In this document: positions 1 to 6,879 of the stretch, piece after piece
How the letters are laid out: the number at the start of each line of letters is the position of its first letter
Numbering within the stretch: the stretch's first letter is position 1
From: JBBQTU01 sp038213005
GTDB lineage: Bacteria; Planctomycetota; Phycisphaerae; Tepidisphaerales; Tepidisphaeraceae
NCBI GenBank assembly: GCA_038213005.1
Contig: JBBQTU010000020.1
Span: 1-29,604, forward strand
Direction: 5' to 3'
Length of the DNA stretch: 29,604 bases
Program-made: the position numbers and the translations under genes
The notes under the pieces: model-generated
Seen by the model: only the letters and a program-made list of their open reading frames with translations
Database searches by the model: none
What the model was told of the DNA's origin: nothing

Positions 1-306
1 GCCGCCCGCGTGTGTTGCTCCTGTCTCGCTGCGCTCGACCGGAGCAACACACGCGGAAGAAAGAAGCACCATGGTCACGCGGGATTCTAATTGTCGCTGA
101 CGCCTAATTATAATTGTCGCTTGACAGACATTCTTCGCCGCGGCGAGAAGCCGCTCTCGCTCAGCATGGTCCTCGTCGCCGGCTATTGAGCAGGGAAGGG
201 GCTGCTTCGCGCTTGTGGGAATGCTGTCAAAGCCGCCGCGTTGGGTAATGCGTCGGCTGACCTCGTGCAGGTATTGAAGATAGGATGTGATCGGAACGTC
301 GCTCAT
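1..306 (-). CDS. Unknown protein, N-terminal 102 codons, runs off left edge
   Basis: An open frame begins at ATG 306-304, only 9 nt after the stop of the coiled-coil gene, and stays open to the window edge. It starts MSDVPITSYLQYLHEVSRR and is hydrophilic, with a charged stretch (GDEDHAERERLLAAAKNV) and no signal peptide or membrane segment. I do not recognise the family. From about codon 62 on, the residues come from the direct repeats at 88-121 and the hairpin at 6-56, and their composition changes abruptly (arginine, isoleucine, then a serine/threonine/alanine mix). The native C-terminus may therefore have been lost to an inserted element, leaving only about 60 native residues. The Shine-Dalgarno is weak; tight spacing suggests coupling to the upstream gene. 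Being third in the kinase operon suggests a shared process, but no function can be assigned. Confidence 0.45.
   Translation of the reverse strand, partial: MSDVPITSYLQYLHEVSRRITQRGGFDSIPTSAKQPLPCSIAGDEDHAERERLLAAAKNVCQATIIIRRQRQLESRVTMVLLSSACVAPVERSETGATHAGG
6..56. repeat. 16-bp perfect inverted repeat (REP-like hairpin)
   Basis: Positions 6-21 (CCGCGTGTGTTGCTCC) are the exact reverse complement of 41-56, with a 19-nt loop (22-40) that contains a second small palindrome (CTCG...CGAG). There is no U-tract on either side, so this is not a standard intrinsic terminator. It looks like a dispersed palindromic unit; only one copy is visible here. Confidence 0.7.
88..121. repeat. Pair of 11-bp direct repeats, 23-bp period
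   Basis: TAATTGTCGCT occurs at 88-98 and again at 111-121. Such short tandem sites resemble the transposase-binding repeats found at the ends of some insertion sequences (IS21-type ends are one example). No transposase is visible because the window ends. The repeats fall where the coding character of the minus-strand frame breaks down. Confidence 0.45.
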
Positions 307-315
307 GCTTGTCCG

Positions 316-1107
316 TCAAAACTTGACCGCCTCTTCCAACGAAGCCTTGAGTTCCAGGAGGGCGGATGACACGCCAGCAATTTCGCTGCGTAGTGCGACT
401 GCCTGTTGCTGTACCCGCTGCTCCTGTTCTCGCAGCAGACGGCCGAAGTCCTTGGATGCGGAGTCCATTGCATTGCCCAGATGCGTTCCGGTAGCTTCTA
501 CGATTTCCAGATGGCGATTCGCGATCACAGTGCCATCGGTGGTCTGCTGTTCAACGGTCTTCTGGAAGCGTTCGATGATCTGGGTCAGGCGACTTATCGA
601 CAGGCCTCCGGTATCAGCAAGCTGCTGGGCTGCTCTGCCTGACACTTCCTGCATCTCTTGGATATGTTGGCGGATGGCGTCAGAGGCCTTCACGAAGATT
701 TGGGCGTTCTCCCGTTGCACCGCCAGAAGTGCTGTCTCGATGACAGAGCTATTTCTTGTCTCGTGCTCGCTAAGTTGCTGGAGGTGCTCGGTGATCGTAG
801 CCTGGAAGCGGTCGGTGGTTTGTGCAAGTTGGCGCAAAGCCGCTTCGTATCGGCTCTGCATCTGATGATTGGCATCCTGGAGGACGCGGTCCAGTTCCCC
901 GACAGTACGTTTCAATGCGTCGGATGCATTGGTCGCTGCATCCGCATTCGTTCGTGCAACAGACTCCATCGCCGTCTTGAGTTCCTCAATTGTGCTGACG
1001 CTTTGTGCAAGTCGCCGCAGGAGACGTAAGCCGATCAGTGCGCAAACCACAAGAAGCATGAGCAGAACGACCGCGCCTCCCAGGGCCGAGACGATGAATG
1101 TTTCCAT
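316..1107 (-). CDS. Membrane-anchored coiled-coil protein
   Basis: A 263-residue protein. I chose ATG 1107 (METFIVSALGG) because an AAGGGA Shine-Dalgarno lies 8 nt upstream; a start 20 codons earlier has no such site. Residues about 5-27 form one hydrophobic segment (GGAVVLLMLLVVCALIGL), so it is probably an N-in, single-pass inner-membrane protein. Residues 30-263 are almost wholly helical heptad-like sequence rich in Q, E, A and T, similar in style to methyl-accepting chemotaxis protein signalling rods or the N-terminal half of RmuC, but no signature of either is present. It lies 56 nt after the truncated kinase and 9 nt before the next gene, so all three are probably one transcript. It could be a scaffold or a phosphorylation target of the kinase (inference only). 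Exact family not recognised. Confidence 0.7.
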   Translation of the reverse strand: METFIVSALGGAVVLLMLLVVCALIGLRLLRRLAQSVSTIEELKTAMESVARTNADAATNASDALKRTVGELDRVLQDANHQMQSRYEAALRQLAQTTDRFQATITEHLQQLSEHETRNSSVIETALLAVQRENAQIFVKASDAIRQHIQEMQEVSGRAAQQLADTGGLSISRLTQIIERFQKTVEQQTTDGTVIANRHLEIVEATGTHLGNAMDSASKDFGRLLREQEQRVQQQAVALRSEIAGVSSALLELKASLEEAVKF

Positions 1108-1163
1108 AATGTGTTCCCTTTGCCGCACACAACAATACCCGTAACGCGACTGGCCACAAAGCC

Positions 1164-1661
1164 TCACATTGATAGCAATGCCTGGAACGTTGCGCCAAAC
1201 GCATCGCCAACCATGATGTTCTGCGGTTTGATATCGCGGTGAACGATAGGAGGGTCGGACAGATGGGCGACGGCAATACCGCTGCAGACCTGCCGCATGA
1301 TATCCACGGCCTGATCGACGGGCATGAATGTGGAGCCAAACGACCGCCAGAAGTGATCGAGCGTGCCGCCGGCCACATATTCCATGGTGTAGAAAGCAAA
1401 TTGGTGCTGGTCGTGTGAGAAGATGTCGGCGTTAAAGACTCGGATGATGTTGGGGTGGCCAATCTTGGAGAGCAGCAGGGCCTCGCCGAGCATCCGGTCC
1501 AGATCGGCGTGAGTGGTGCCGGGGGTCTTGAGAACCTTCATTGCCTGACGGCCGAGGAAGCGGTGCTGAATGCGATAGACCTCGGCGAACGCGCCTTGGC
1601 CGAGGAAGCGTTCCACGGTGTAGGTATCGCGCACAATCTGTCCTGCTGAGAGGATCGGCAC
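1164..1661 (-). CDS. Truncated Hanks-type serine/threonine kinase
   Basis: A 165-residue protein starting at GTG 1661, supported by an AGAAGGAG Shine-Dalgarno ending 6 nt upstream. It has the kinase N-lobe: glycine loop GQGAFAEVY (21-29), beta3 lysine K42, alphaC glutamate E60, hinge region near EYVAGG, and the catalytic loop HRDIKPQN (141-148). It stops 17 residues after N148. The metal-binding DFG, activation segment, APE motif and the whole lower C-lobe are absent, whereas a normal kinase domain is about 260-280 residues. The other two frames between the stop and the next gene show no DFG-like sequence, so a simple frameshift does not explain the loss. It is either a deletion-derived pseudogene or a deliberately minimal pseudokinase. 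First gene of a minus-strand set with a coiled-coil membrane protein. Confidence 0.8.
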   Translation of the reverse strand: MPILSAGQIVRDTYTVERFLGQGAFAEVYRIQHRFLGRQAMKVLKTPGTTHADLDRMLGEALLLSKIGHPNIIRVFNADIFSHDQHQFAFYTMEYVAGGTLDHFWRSFGSTFMPVDQAVDIMRQVCSGIAVAHLSDPPIVHRDIKPQNIMVGDAFGATFQALLSM

Positions 1662-2021
1662 CCAAGGCTCCTTCTGACTTGCCTGATAATTGCGAGTGTA
1701 AGGGGTTGTGGCCGAGGATGCCAGAGGAAAGGCACGGGGACTCGGGATAGCGAAGCGTCGGCCGGACGACTGCGCAGGGTATCGCAGCGGCGAGTTGGGT
1801 AGCCAGTCTTATGGCGGCATCGATGGCGTGGCCGCGAGAGCCACAGAAAAGGCGTCGCGGCTTGTTTGGGTCGCGATGCCTTAGCGGAGGAGGCGTGTGC
1901 CGGATTGATCAGTAGATGAAAGTCAGGCGGATGTCGCTCGTTTGGGTTTGCCTGTTTCGGCTGCATCTGGCGGGGAATCTGCTGGCAGCGAAATGGGCGG
2001 CCGGGGCGGCCTGCCCCACTG
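1662..2021. other. Intergenic region, 360 bases, no gene seen
   Basis: No convincing coding frame on either strand. It holds the kinase Shine-Dalgarno at its left end, a 9-bp stem with one G-T pair at 1851-1859/1872-1880 (12-nt loop, no U-tract), and a GC-rich repeat at 1993-2020. No strong sigma-70 promoter could be picked out for the kinase operon. Confidence 0.5.
1993..2020. repeat. GC-rich dispersed repeat, copy 1
   Basis: A unit beginning ATGGGCGGCCG and ending GCCCCACT. A near-identical unit occurs at 6282-6310, differing by one inserted A and one T/G change. It contains GGCC-rich partial palindromes and lies just beyond the stop of the metallo-hydrolase gene. Confidence 0.65.
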
Positions 2022-2939
2022 TCATTCGCCCATAGAAGGCGGGCCGGCCGATTCCACGTCACCGGCGTCTTCGGCACCTTCAAAATCCATAAGGAAATGG
2101 ATTCGCTGCATGGCCTCGTCGCCCACTCTCTTGCGCATGACTTGCTTGGCCTTGCGCATGCTGATCCGGCGGGAGACGTGGGTGACGACGATGTGCTTGT
2201 TTTTCAGGTGCGGCAGGGCCTGGACGAACTGGTCGATGTGCAGGTGCTTGCCGGCCTTGGCCCGAGTGTCGTGCTCGGAATCGAAGAACGTACACTCCGT
2301 GATCAGCACCTCGGCGTTGACCACGTCCGGATGCTCAAACACAGGCCCCAGGGTCGTGTCGCCCAGATAGGTCACCAGCGGCACTTCCAGGCGGTACTGA
2401 ATCTCCACGCCTTCGCGGCGCATGGTCGCCAGTTCCTGCGCGCTGCGGCCGAAAAACTCGGGCTTGAGTTTTTCGCGAATGCTGATCAGCGAATACCCCA
2501 GGCTTGGCCCGCCGTGATGCGTGCCCAGGCAGCGGATGCCGAAATCCTTGCGGACTTCATACAGTTGACCCGGAGTTACGCCGATGATCTGGTAGGGGGT
2601 TCCCTGGCGTTCCACATCCCGCCAGCAGCGGAGCATGGCGTCGAGGCTGCGTTCGATCTCGCGGGGCACGATGATCGTTCCGGCCTTCATCCCCTGGAAT
2701 GCCCGCTGCGAGAGGTAGTAGGCAATCCCGGCGATGTGGTCCATGTGTCCATGGCTGATGCACACGATATCGCTGGTGAGCGCGAAGTAGGGGCAGCGTC
2801 CGATGTCGAAGCACACATTCAGTTCCGGCATCTGGACGACGCTCTCCTCGCCGGCGACGCTGTAGCCGATAAGGTGCAGCGCGCCGAAGCGGAGCTTGGC
2901 GTAGCGCTGAGCAAGAAAGGATTTATCGATCGTGTCCAA
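2022..2939 (-). CDS. RNase Z-like metallo-beta-lactamase-fold hydrolase
   Basis: A 305-residue protein of the metallo-beta-lactamase fold, closest in layout to ribonuclease Z (tRNA 3' end endonuclease), whose bacterial forms are about 300 residues. The zinc-binding motif HGHMDH lies at 63-68 after the usual NVCFDIGRCP beta-hairpin. Later metal or structural positions are visible as THHGGPSLGY, the aspartate in TYLGDTT, and the final histidine in HIVVTHVSRR. No signal peptide, so it acts in the cytoplasm. It starts 3 nt after the lpxA stop, so the two are almost certainly co-transcribed and probably translationally coupled. The tail after about residue 285 is acidic and not conserved-looking. 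It could be a diverged MBL hydrolase with another substrate; tRNA 3' processing is the family-based guess. Confidence 0.85.
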   Translation of the reverse strand: MDTIDKSFLAQRYAKLRFGALHLIGYSVAGEESVVQMPELNVCFDIGRCPYFALTSDIVCISHGHMDHIAGIAYYLSQRAFQGMKAGTIIVPREIERSLDAMLRCWRDVERQGTPYQIIGVTPGQLYEVRKDFGIRCLGTHHGGPSLGYSLISIREKLKPEFFGRSAQELATMRREGVEIQYRLEVPLVTYLGDTTLGPVFEHPDVVNAEVLITECTFFDSEHDTRAKAGKHLHIDQFVQALPHLKNKHIVVTHVSRRISMRKAKQVMRKRVGDEAMQRIHFLMDFEGAEDAGDVESAGPPSMGE

Positions 2940-2942
2940 ACG

Positions 2943-3749
2943 CTAGTCCTCGTCCTGGAACGGACGGCGGAAATGCACGCTGGGGTGGATACCGCGCTTG
3001 GTCTCGCTGATGAAGTGCAGCATTTCTTTCACTTCCGGCGTTTGCCGGACCGTGGCCCTGATCGCCGCCAGGGCATCGACCATGTTCCGATGGTGATGCA
3101 GACAATAGAAGGCAGCGCGGATTTCGTGGATCGCGTCCTGGCTCAAGCCGGCGCGGCGACACCCGATGGCGTTGTAGGCTTTCATGCCGCCGTAGCGCGC
3201 GGCCGCAAATGGCGGCACATCGCGACTGATCGACTCGTTGCCGGCGAGGATGACCAGGCGTCCCACGCGGCAGAACTGGTGGATCTTCGTTCCCCCGCCG
3301 ATGAAGACATGCTCGGCGATGACGCAGTGGCCGGCCAGCATCGCGCCGCCGGAGAGAATCACGTCATTGGCAACCTGGCAGTCGTGCCCGACATGCGTCG
3401 CTCCCATGAGATAGCAGCGGTCGCCGATGCGTGTGGCATCATTCGGGCCGCTCAGGAAGGCCCGATGCACGACACCCGTCTCGCGGATCGTCACTTCGTC
3501 GCCGATGATCAGTCGCGTGGGCTGGCCGTTGTATCGCAGGTGCTGCGGGGGCAGTCCGACAAAGGCCATCGGGCCAATCTTGCAGCCTCGGCCGATGGTC
3601 GTGTCGCCCTCGATGTTGGACTGCTCATGGATGACCGTTCCCGGTCCGACCTTGATGCAGCCCTTGAGGATGGAAAAGGCACCGACCTCGACGTCGTCTG
3701 CAAGTTCCACTTGCGGACCGACGATGGCGGTGGGGTGTATTCTCGGCAT
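2943..3749 (-). CDS. lpxA: Acyl-ACP:UDP-N-acetylglucosamine O-acyltransferase
   Basis: LpxA carries out the first step of lipid A synthesis in the cytoplasm, moving a 3-hydroxyacyl chain from acyl carrier protein to the 3-OH of UDP-GlcNAc. The 268-residue product (family about 255-270) starts at ATG 3749, MPRIHPTAIVGP, where the left-handed beta-helix begins; longer in-frame starts add a non-conserved leader. Hexapeptide repeats fill residues 5-190 (for example HPTAIVGP, VEVGAFSIL, VIGDEV-type turns), with the active-site segment ATHVGHDC at 117-124; H122 matches the catalytic histidine of E. coli LpxA. The helical C-terminal domain includes CLHHHRNM. No other lpx or fab gene is adjacent; its partner here is the RNase Z-like gene 3 nt downstream. 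Its presence indicates an outer membrane with lipid A-type glycolipid. Confidence 0.93.
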   Translation of the reverse strand: MPRIHPTAIVGPQVELADDVEVGAFSILKGCIKVGPGTVIHEQSNIEGDTTIGRGCKIGPMAFVGLPPQHLRYNGQPTRLIIGDEVTIRETGVVHRAFLSGPNDATRIGDRCYLMGATHVGHDCQVANDVILSGGAMLAGHCVIAEHVFIGGGTKIHQFCRVGRLVILAGNESISRDVPPFAAARYGGMKAYNAIGCRRAGLSQDAIHEIRAAFYCLHHHRNMVDALAAIRATVRQTPEVKEMLHFISETKRGIHPSVHFRRPFQDED

Positions 3750-3889
3750 ACGCAACCTGATAGCGGTTTTGCCCCGGGACGCAGCGATCCAACGCCGCCC
3801 TCTGGAAGTCCGAAGCGGAGCGGATTGTACAGATTGTGAAAAAGCGTTCAAATGCCGCGCCGCGATGCGTATATATTCTAAGGAGACCA
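3750..3889. promoter_or_regulatory. Divergent intergenic region, lpxA / isochorismatase
   Basis: The 140 nt between two divergent start codons must hold both promoters. An AAGGAG Shine-Dalgarno at 3880-3885 sets the plus-strand start at 3890 with a short 4-nt spacer. TATATT at 3872-3877 is too close to the start codon to be a normal -10 box. No clear -35/-10 pair stands out. Confidence 0.4.
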
Positions 3890-4450
3890 ATGACGGATCA
3901 GACGATGCTTCAACCACTGAATCGAACCCTGGCAGCGGTGCTGATTATCGACATGCAGCAGAAACTTGTGCCGACCGTACAGGACTCCGAGGCCCGTGTT
4001 GCCGCGGTATTGCGTCTCTTGCAGGCGGCGGCCGTATTGCAGATGCCGGTCCTGGCGGCCGAGCAATATCCTGCCGGGCTGGGTCATACCGATCCGCGGG
4101 TGGCGGCACTACTGAATCCCAGCCGCACTTTTGAGAAAAAGCGGTTCAGCGCCTGTCTCCCGCCGATCGTCCGGGAACTGGATCACCTGGCGCGGGATCA
4201 GGTCATCGTGGCCGGGCTCGAGACGCACGTCTGTGTGCAACTCACCGTGCTGGATCTGCTGCGCGAAGGCAAACAGGTGTGGGTTTGCGCCGATGCGGTC
4301 AGCAGCCGCCGGACGATCGATTATGACATCGCTCTGTCGCGGATGAGCCAGGCCGGTGCCGTCGTCACCACCACTGAAAGTGTGATCTTTGAGCTGCTCG
4401 GCGAGGCCGGCAGCGACGAGTTCAAGAGCATCCTCAAGATCGTGAAGTAG
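3890..4450 (+). CDS. Isochorismatase-family cysteine hydrolase
   Basis: A 186-residue cytosolic enzyme with the isochorismatase/nicotinamidase fold. The catalytic triad is visible: D21 in VLIIDMQ, a lysine in FEKKRFS (K83/K84), and C115 in ETHVCVQ, with the usual cis-peptide segment VAGLETH before the cysteine. Family members hydrolyse amides or vinyl ethers (nicotinamide, isochorismate, ureidoacrylate). The short length and the AEQYPAGLGHT segment fit the YcaC/hydrolase subgroup of unknown substrate rather than true isochorismatase. I chose ATG 3890 because AAGGAG lies just upstream; an earlier in-frame ATG at 3836 would place the Shine-Dalgarno inside the gene. It is divergent from lpxA and followed by decayed DNA, so it is probably monocistronic. 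Substrate unknown. Confidence 0.88.
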   Translation: MTDQTMLQPLNRTLAAVLIIDMQQKLVPTVQDSEARVAAVLRLLQAAAVLQMPVLAAEQYPAGLGHTDPRVAALLNPSRTFEKKRFSACLPPIVRELDHLARDQVIVAGLETHVCVQLTVLDLLREGKQVWVCADAVSSRRTIDYDIALSRMSQAGAVVTTTESVIFELLGEAGSDEFKSILKIVK

Positions 4451-4509
4451 CCGGATTGGCTACGCATGGATGGGGCAAAGCGTTGCCGGGGTTCGATACA
4501 GTGGAGCAC

Positions 4510-4611
4510 ATGAACATGCCTCAATCTGACCCTCTGGCGAATGCCCGCCCTCAACGCCGCACCCTCCCCAAGAAATGGCATTCGGATCCGATTCCGTTTC
4601 AATTTACTTGA
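4510..4611 (+). CDS. Possible 33-residue ORF
   Basis: ATG 4510 (or 4516) follows GTGGAG at 4500-4505 and reads MNMPQSDPLANARPQRRTLP to a TGA at 4611. Basic and proline-rich, with no recognised domain. The RRTLP piece resembles the start of some REP-associated transposases, and a transposase fragment follows 43 nt later, so this may be another scrap of such an element rather than a gene. Confidence 0.2.
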   Translation: MNMPQSDPLANARPQRRTLPKKWHSDPIPFQFT

Positions 4612-4653
4612 GCGATATTAACGGCACGTTGCGAAAGTAATAGCTTGTACCGC

Positions 4654-4761
4654 ATGAGTCGCAGGGCGCGCAAAGCGCCTGGCGGACTGATTTGCCACGT
4701 CCTCAACCGTGGCGTAGGGCGGCAGACCTTGTTTCACAAGGATGAGGACTATGCCGCGTGC
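4654..4761 (+). pseudogene. REP-associated tyrosine transposase, N-terminal fragment
   Basis: The frame reads MSRRARKAPGGLICHVLNRG and then GVGRQTLFHKDEDYAAC, which is the characteristic N-terminus of the IS200-like RAYT (Y1 transposase, TnpA_REP) family, including the first conserved strand and the LFxxxEDY motif. Only about 36 of the usual 180-250 residues remain: the HUH motif and the catalytic tyrosine are gone. The frame then continues without a break into GntR-type helix-turn-helix sequence, so a deletion or insertion has joined two unrelated genes. Confidence 0.75.
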
Positions 4762-5137
4762 GGCCTGACATTCAGCCAGCTTCCCAAGCGACGGGATCTT
4801 GACCGCTATTTCCGGGTGAGCCCCGTCACGTTGCAGAAGGCACTAAACGGCCTGATCAGCGATGGTTGCCGACGTACAGGCCCACCGGATGGCGGGGCTG
4901 ATTTTCGCGTCACCACCGTTCAATTTTGTCGGCACACCACTGCTGGATGAGCCAGGGATGGCGCGAGTGTGCGGTTCTCCGTTCGCGGATATTCCGTCGG
5001 TTTGCCTGGACAGCATTTCGATAATGAATAAATCTTTGGGATACCTCGCCTCTCGCGGACGCCGACGAATTACCATTGTGTCCGGGCACGTGGGGATACA
5101 TGCAACGGCGGGGCGAGACTCCGCCGGCGGTGACTGA
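4762..5137 (+). pseudogene. GntR/LacI-type sugar regulator remnant
   Basis: Two pieces of one regulator type in different frames. At 4762-4870, QLPKRRDLDRYFRVSPVTLQ and KALNGLISDG match a GntR winged helix-turn-helix. From about 4862, one frame over, RMAGLIFASPPFNFVGTPLL and then PSVCLDSISIMNKSLGYLAS, SRGRRRITIV match the start of a LacI/periplasmic-binding-protein-like effector domain. The wing and linker between them are missing, and the effector domain stops after about 90 residues instead of about 270. This architecture (GntR DNA-binding plus LacI sensor) is common for sugar-responsive repressors. Now non-functional. It lies directly before the pseudopilin gene. The 215 nt after it (5138-5352) hold no gene I can recognise. 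Confidence 0.7.
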
Positions 5138-5352
5138 GGTGGCGGCTGTGACCGACGATGAAGTGGTTTGAATATGTGATCTGCTGCCCGTGTGGGTTGG
5201 CAGTGGCGGGTAATGGTTTCTGCGTCGTCGTAAGTGCGTGTGAATAACTTGAGGTCCGGACAGACCAGCCATCGTGATCGAGACGGATGTCTGCCTTGGT
5301 TGACGGGCATCCGCACTGGGATTTTGAGCGGCCAATGGCGGAGGAGTTAGTG

Positions 5353-6085
5353 ATGTCGTCTCGCAAAGCGTTTACTCTCGTGGAACTGCTGGTCGTTATC
5401 GGCATCATTGCCCTACTCATTTCCATCCTCCTTCCGGCACTGAGTAAGGCGCGAAGCCGCTGTTAAGGTTCAGTGCGCGAGCAATATGCGGCAGATCGTG
5501 ACGGGCCTGCATCAGTACGCCTTGGACTACCGCGGATGGTTTCCGTTGTATGGATTTATGGGCGTTTCTCAGGCCGCCGAAGGCTCTGGAGGGACTTACT
5601 GGACTAAACCCGACGGGAGCGACCCCTCTCCCGACGGTGTGGGATATCTGACAGCACGTGAAAAGAAATATATAACGGATTGGCGCGTGTTCTGGTGTCC
5701 CAAGACCTGGCCGACGATGGATGAGTCATATCTAGCAGACTGGTGGGAAAAGAGAAACAACAATGGTGGAGGGCTCTCCGGATACCAGTTCTTTAATGGC
5801 AACGGTCCGTTTATTTCAGGGTACAACAAGGAGTGGTTCGCAGGTAAGGCCACGTCTCGGGCTAATACGGTCGTTTGTGCCGATCGCGCGGAGATCCGTA
5901 ATTCGATATGGATGATCGGCCAATCTGATCCCTATGGACGGCCGCTTGTGGCCCATCCCAGCGGGGCAAACATCGCCTTCGCCGACGTGCACGTCGCGTT
6001 TTATAATTTTCCCGGCAAACAGGGGCGGGGCAGTTTCAGGTTCGCCTACATTGGCGGTAACGACACCGTCTGCGGGCATGAGTAG
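5353..6085 (+). pseudogene. Type II secretion-like pseudopilin, frameshifted
   Basis: ATG 5353 follows CGGAGGAG (5339-5346) by 6 nt. The first frame reads [20 protein letters not shown] then [17 protein letters not shown] and stops at 5464-5466. This is a class III prepilin leader: cleavage before F7 after KA, E at +5 of the mature protein, then the hydrophobic helix. The rest continues one frame over as [16 protein letters not shown] from 5453 to 6085, the normal continuation of this family. GCG at 5449-5451 is followed by a single C and then GAA, where an arginine codon is expected, so two bases are missing, as if one CG unit was lost from a GCGCGC run. The C-terminus has HPSGANIAFADV, an H-X9-D motif like the planctomycete H-X9-DG proteins but with V for G. 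Repaired length would be about 244 residues. A sequencing error is possible. Confidence 0.8.
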
Positions 6086-6156
6086 TGCTACGGCGACGGA
6101 TGTGAGGAAACGAAACGAGTTGTGCGGTTCAGGATCATGAAGAGCCAGCTTTTTAA

Positions 6157-6192
6157 TGCGGATCCGTCTAACGGCGGATCCGCAGCTTTTTT
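6157..6192 (+). terminator. Intrinsic terminator after the pseudopilin gene
   Basis: A 10-bp perfect stem (TGCGGATCCG at 6157-6166 with CGGATCCGCA at 6175-6184), an 8-nt loop, GC, then six T residues at 6187-6192. It lies 71 nt after the pseudopilin stop and fits plus-strand termination. An intact terminator behind a frameshifted gene suggests that the gene was lost recently or that the shift is a sequence error. Confidence 0.85.
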
Positions 6193-6751
6193 GGGCTAGA
6201 TATGAAGACGGGTGTGGCGGTTTACTGATCGCGCAGCTTAGCTGGCCTGCGTGTGCGAGGCGCGATTCGCGTGCGAGTAAGATGGGCGGCCGAGGGCGGC
6301 CGGCCCCACTTTTCGGCGGCTTGACAGCACGAGATGTGTGGCCGGGGGCGCATCCGGTATTCAGTGGCAGGCAGCGGCCAGCGTCTGCTGGGGCACGGGC
6401 ATCAGGCCAGGAAACAGTACAGGGTCAAAGCATAATACCCTGGCATTTGGCTTTTGCGGCAACATGCCATTGGCTGCCGCTGATTAAGCACGGCGTGGAA
6501 CAGTTCTTTTCGCGCTGAGCCCAGGAGCGGGTGAGGACCATTTCGCCGATGCCGACGGCGATGGCGGCTAAGAGTTAGAACCAGGACGGAGTTGGAACCA
6601 GGGCGCAGTTAGTTTTCCGGCGCTGCCCGATCCTTTGTCGCGCCTCCTTCGCACAGTGCATCTTCCCAGCGGCAGAGTTCACGGGTAAGGGAATCGCCTC
6701 AGAGTGCCTTGGGTGAGGGATCGCCTCACCTTGTAAAATGCTAAAATCGAC
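6193..6751. other. Non-coding stretch, no gene seen
   Basis: About 560 bases without a frame of protein-like composition on either strand. It contains the second GC-rich dispersed repeat (6282-6310). Two related segments, GGGAATCGCCTCAG and GGGATCGCCTCACC, lie near 6687 and 6718; the second forms a 7-bp stem GGTGAGG/CCTCACC with a 5-nt loop. Nothing else recognised. Confidence 0.45.
6282..6310. repeat. GC-rich dispersed repeat, copy 2
   Basis: Same orientation as the unit at 1993-2020, beginning ATGGGCGGCCG and ending GCCCCACT, with one inserted A and one T-to-G change in the middle. Both copies lie in intergenic DNA 4.3 kb apart, in accessory or decayed surroundings. Confidence 0.65.
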
Positions 6752-6781
6752 TTGAACAACCACTAGACTCAAGCGTATAAT
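6752..6781 (+). promoter_or_regulatory. Sigma-70-type promoter without an obvious gene
   Basis: TTGAAC (6752-6757), an 18-nt spacer, and a perfect TATAAT (6776-6781). Predicted start of transcription is near 6788. There is no convincing downstream coding sequence: an open frame from ATG 6788 has only 41 codons and no Shine-Dalgarno. A boxA-like element follows at 6843, which suggests a stable or long non-coding transcript. Confidence 0.6.
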
Positions 6782-6842
6782 GTTCTGATGCCTCTAGCCA
6801 TGCTGGATGTCGGTGTTCGCGTTGGTTGTAGGCTCGTCTCGG

Positions 6843-6854
6843 TGCTCTTTGACA
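6843..6854 (+). promoter_or_regulatory. boxA-like antitermination element
   Basis: TGCTCTTTGACA differs at one position from the rRNA-operon boxA TGCTCTTTAACA, the RNA site bound by NusB-NusE (S10). It lies about 55 nt after the predicted start of the promoter at 6752-6781, an rRNA- or CRISPR-leader-like distance. No rRNA gene or CRISPR repeat follows in the window. TTGACA inside it could instead be read as a -35 box, but no -10 box lies 16-18 nt downstream. Confidence 0.4.
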
Positions 6855-6879
6855 AGTGCATAACCACATCTGTCCGGTC

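Noticed and set aside
2097..3839. 580-codon plus-strand frame opposite the RNase Z-like gene and lpxA
   Set aside because: Antisense to two conserved proteins; composition typical of reverse frames in GC-rich DNA.
3871..3880. TATATTCTA as a -10 box for the isochorismatase-family gene
   Set aside because: It ends 12 nt before the start codon and overlaps the Shine-Dalgarno area, leaving no leader.
4480..4510. GGGGTTCGATACAG looks like a tRNA T-arm
   Set aside because: The T-stem does not pair and no acceptor, D or anticodon stems can be found around it.
6156..6518. 120-codon plus-strand frame after the pseudopilin gene
   Set aside because: It starts inside the terminator hairpin, runs across a dispersed repeat and has no protein-like pattern.
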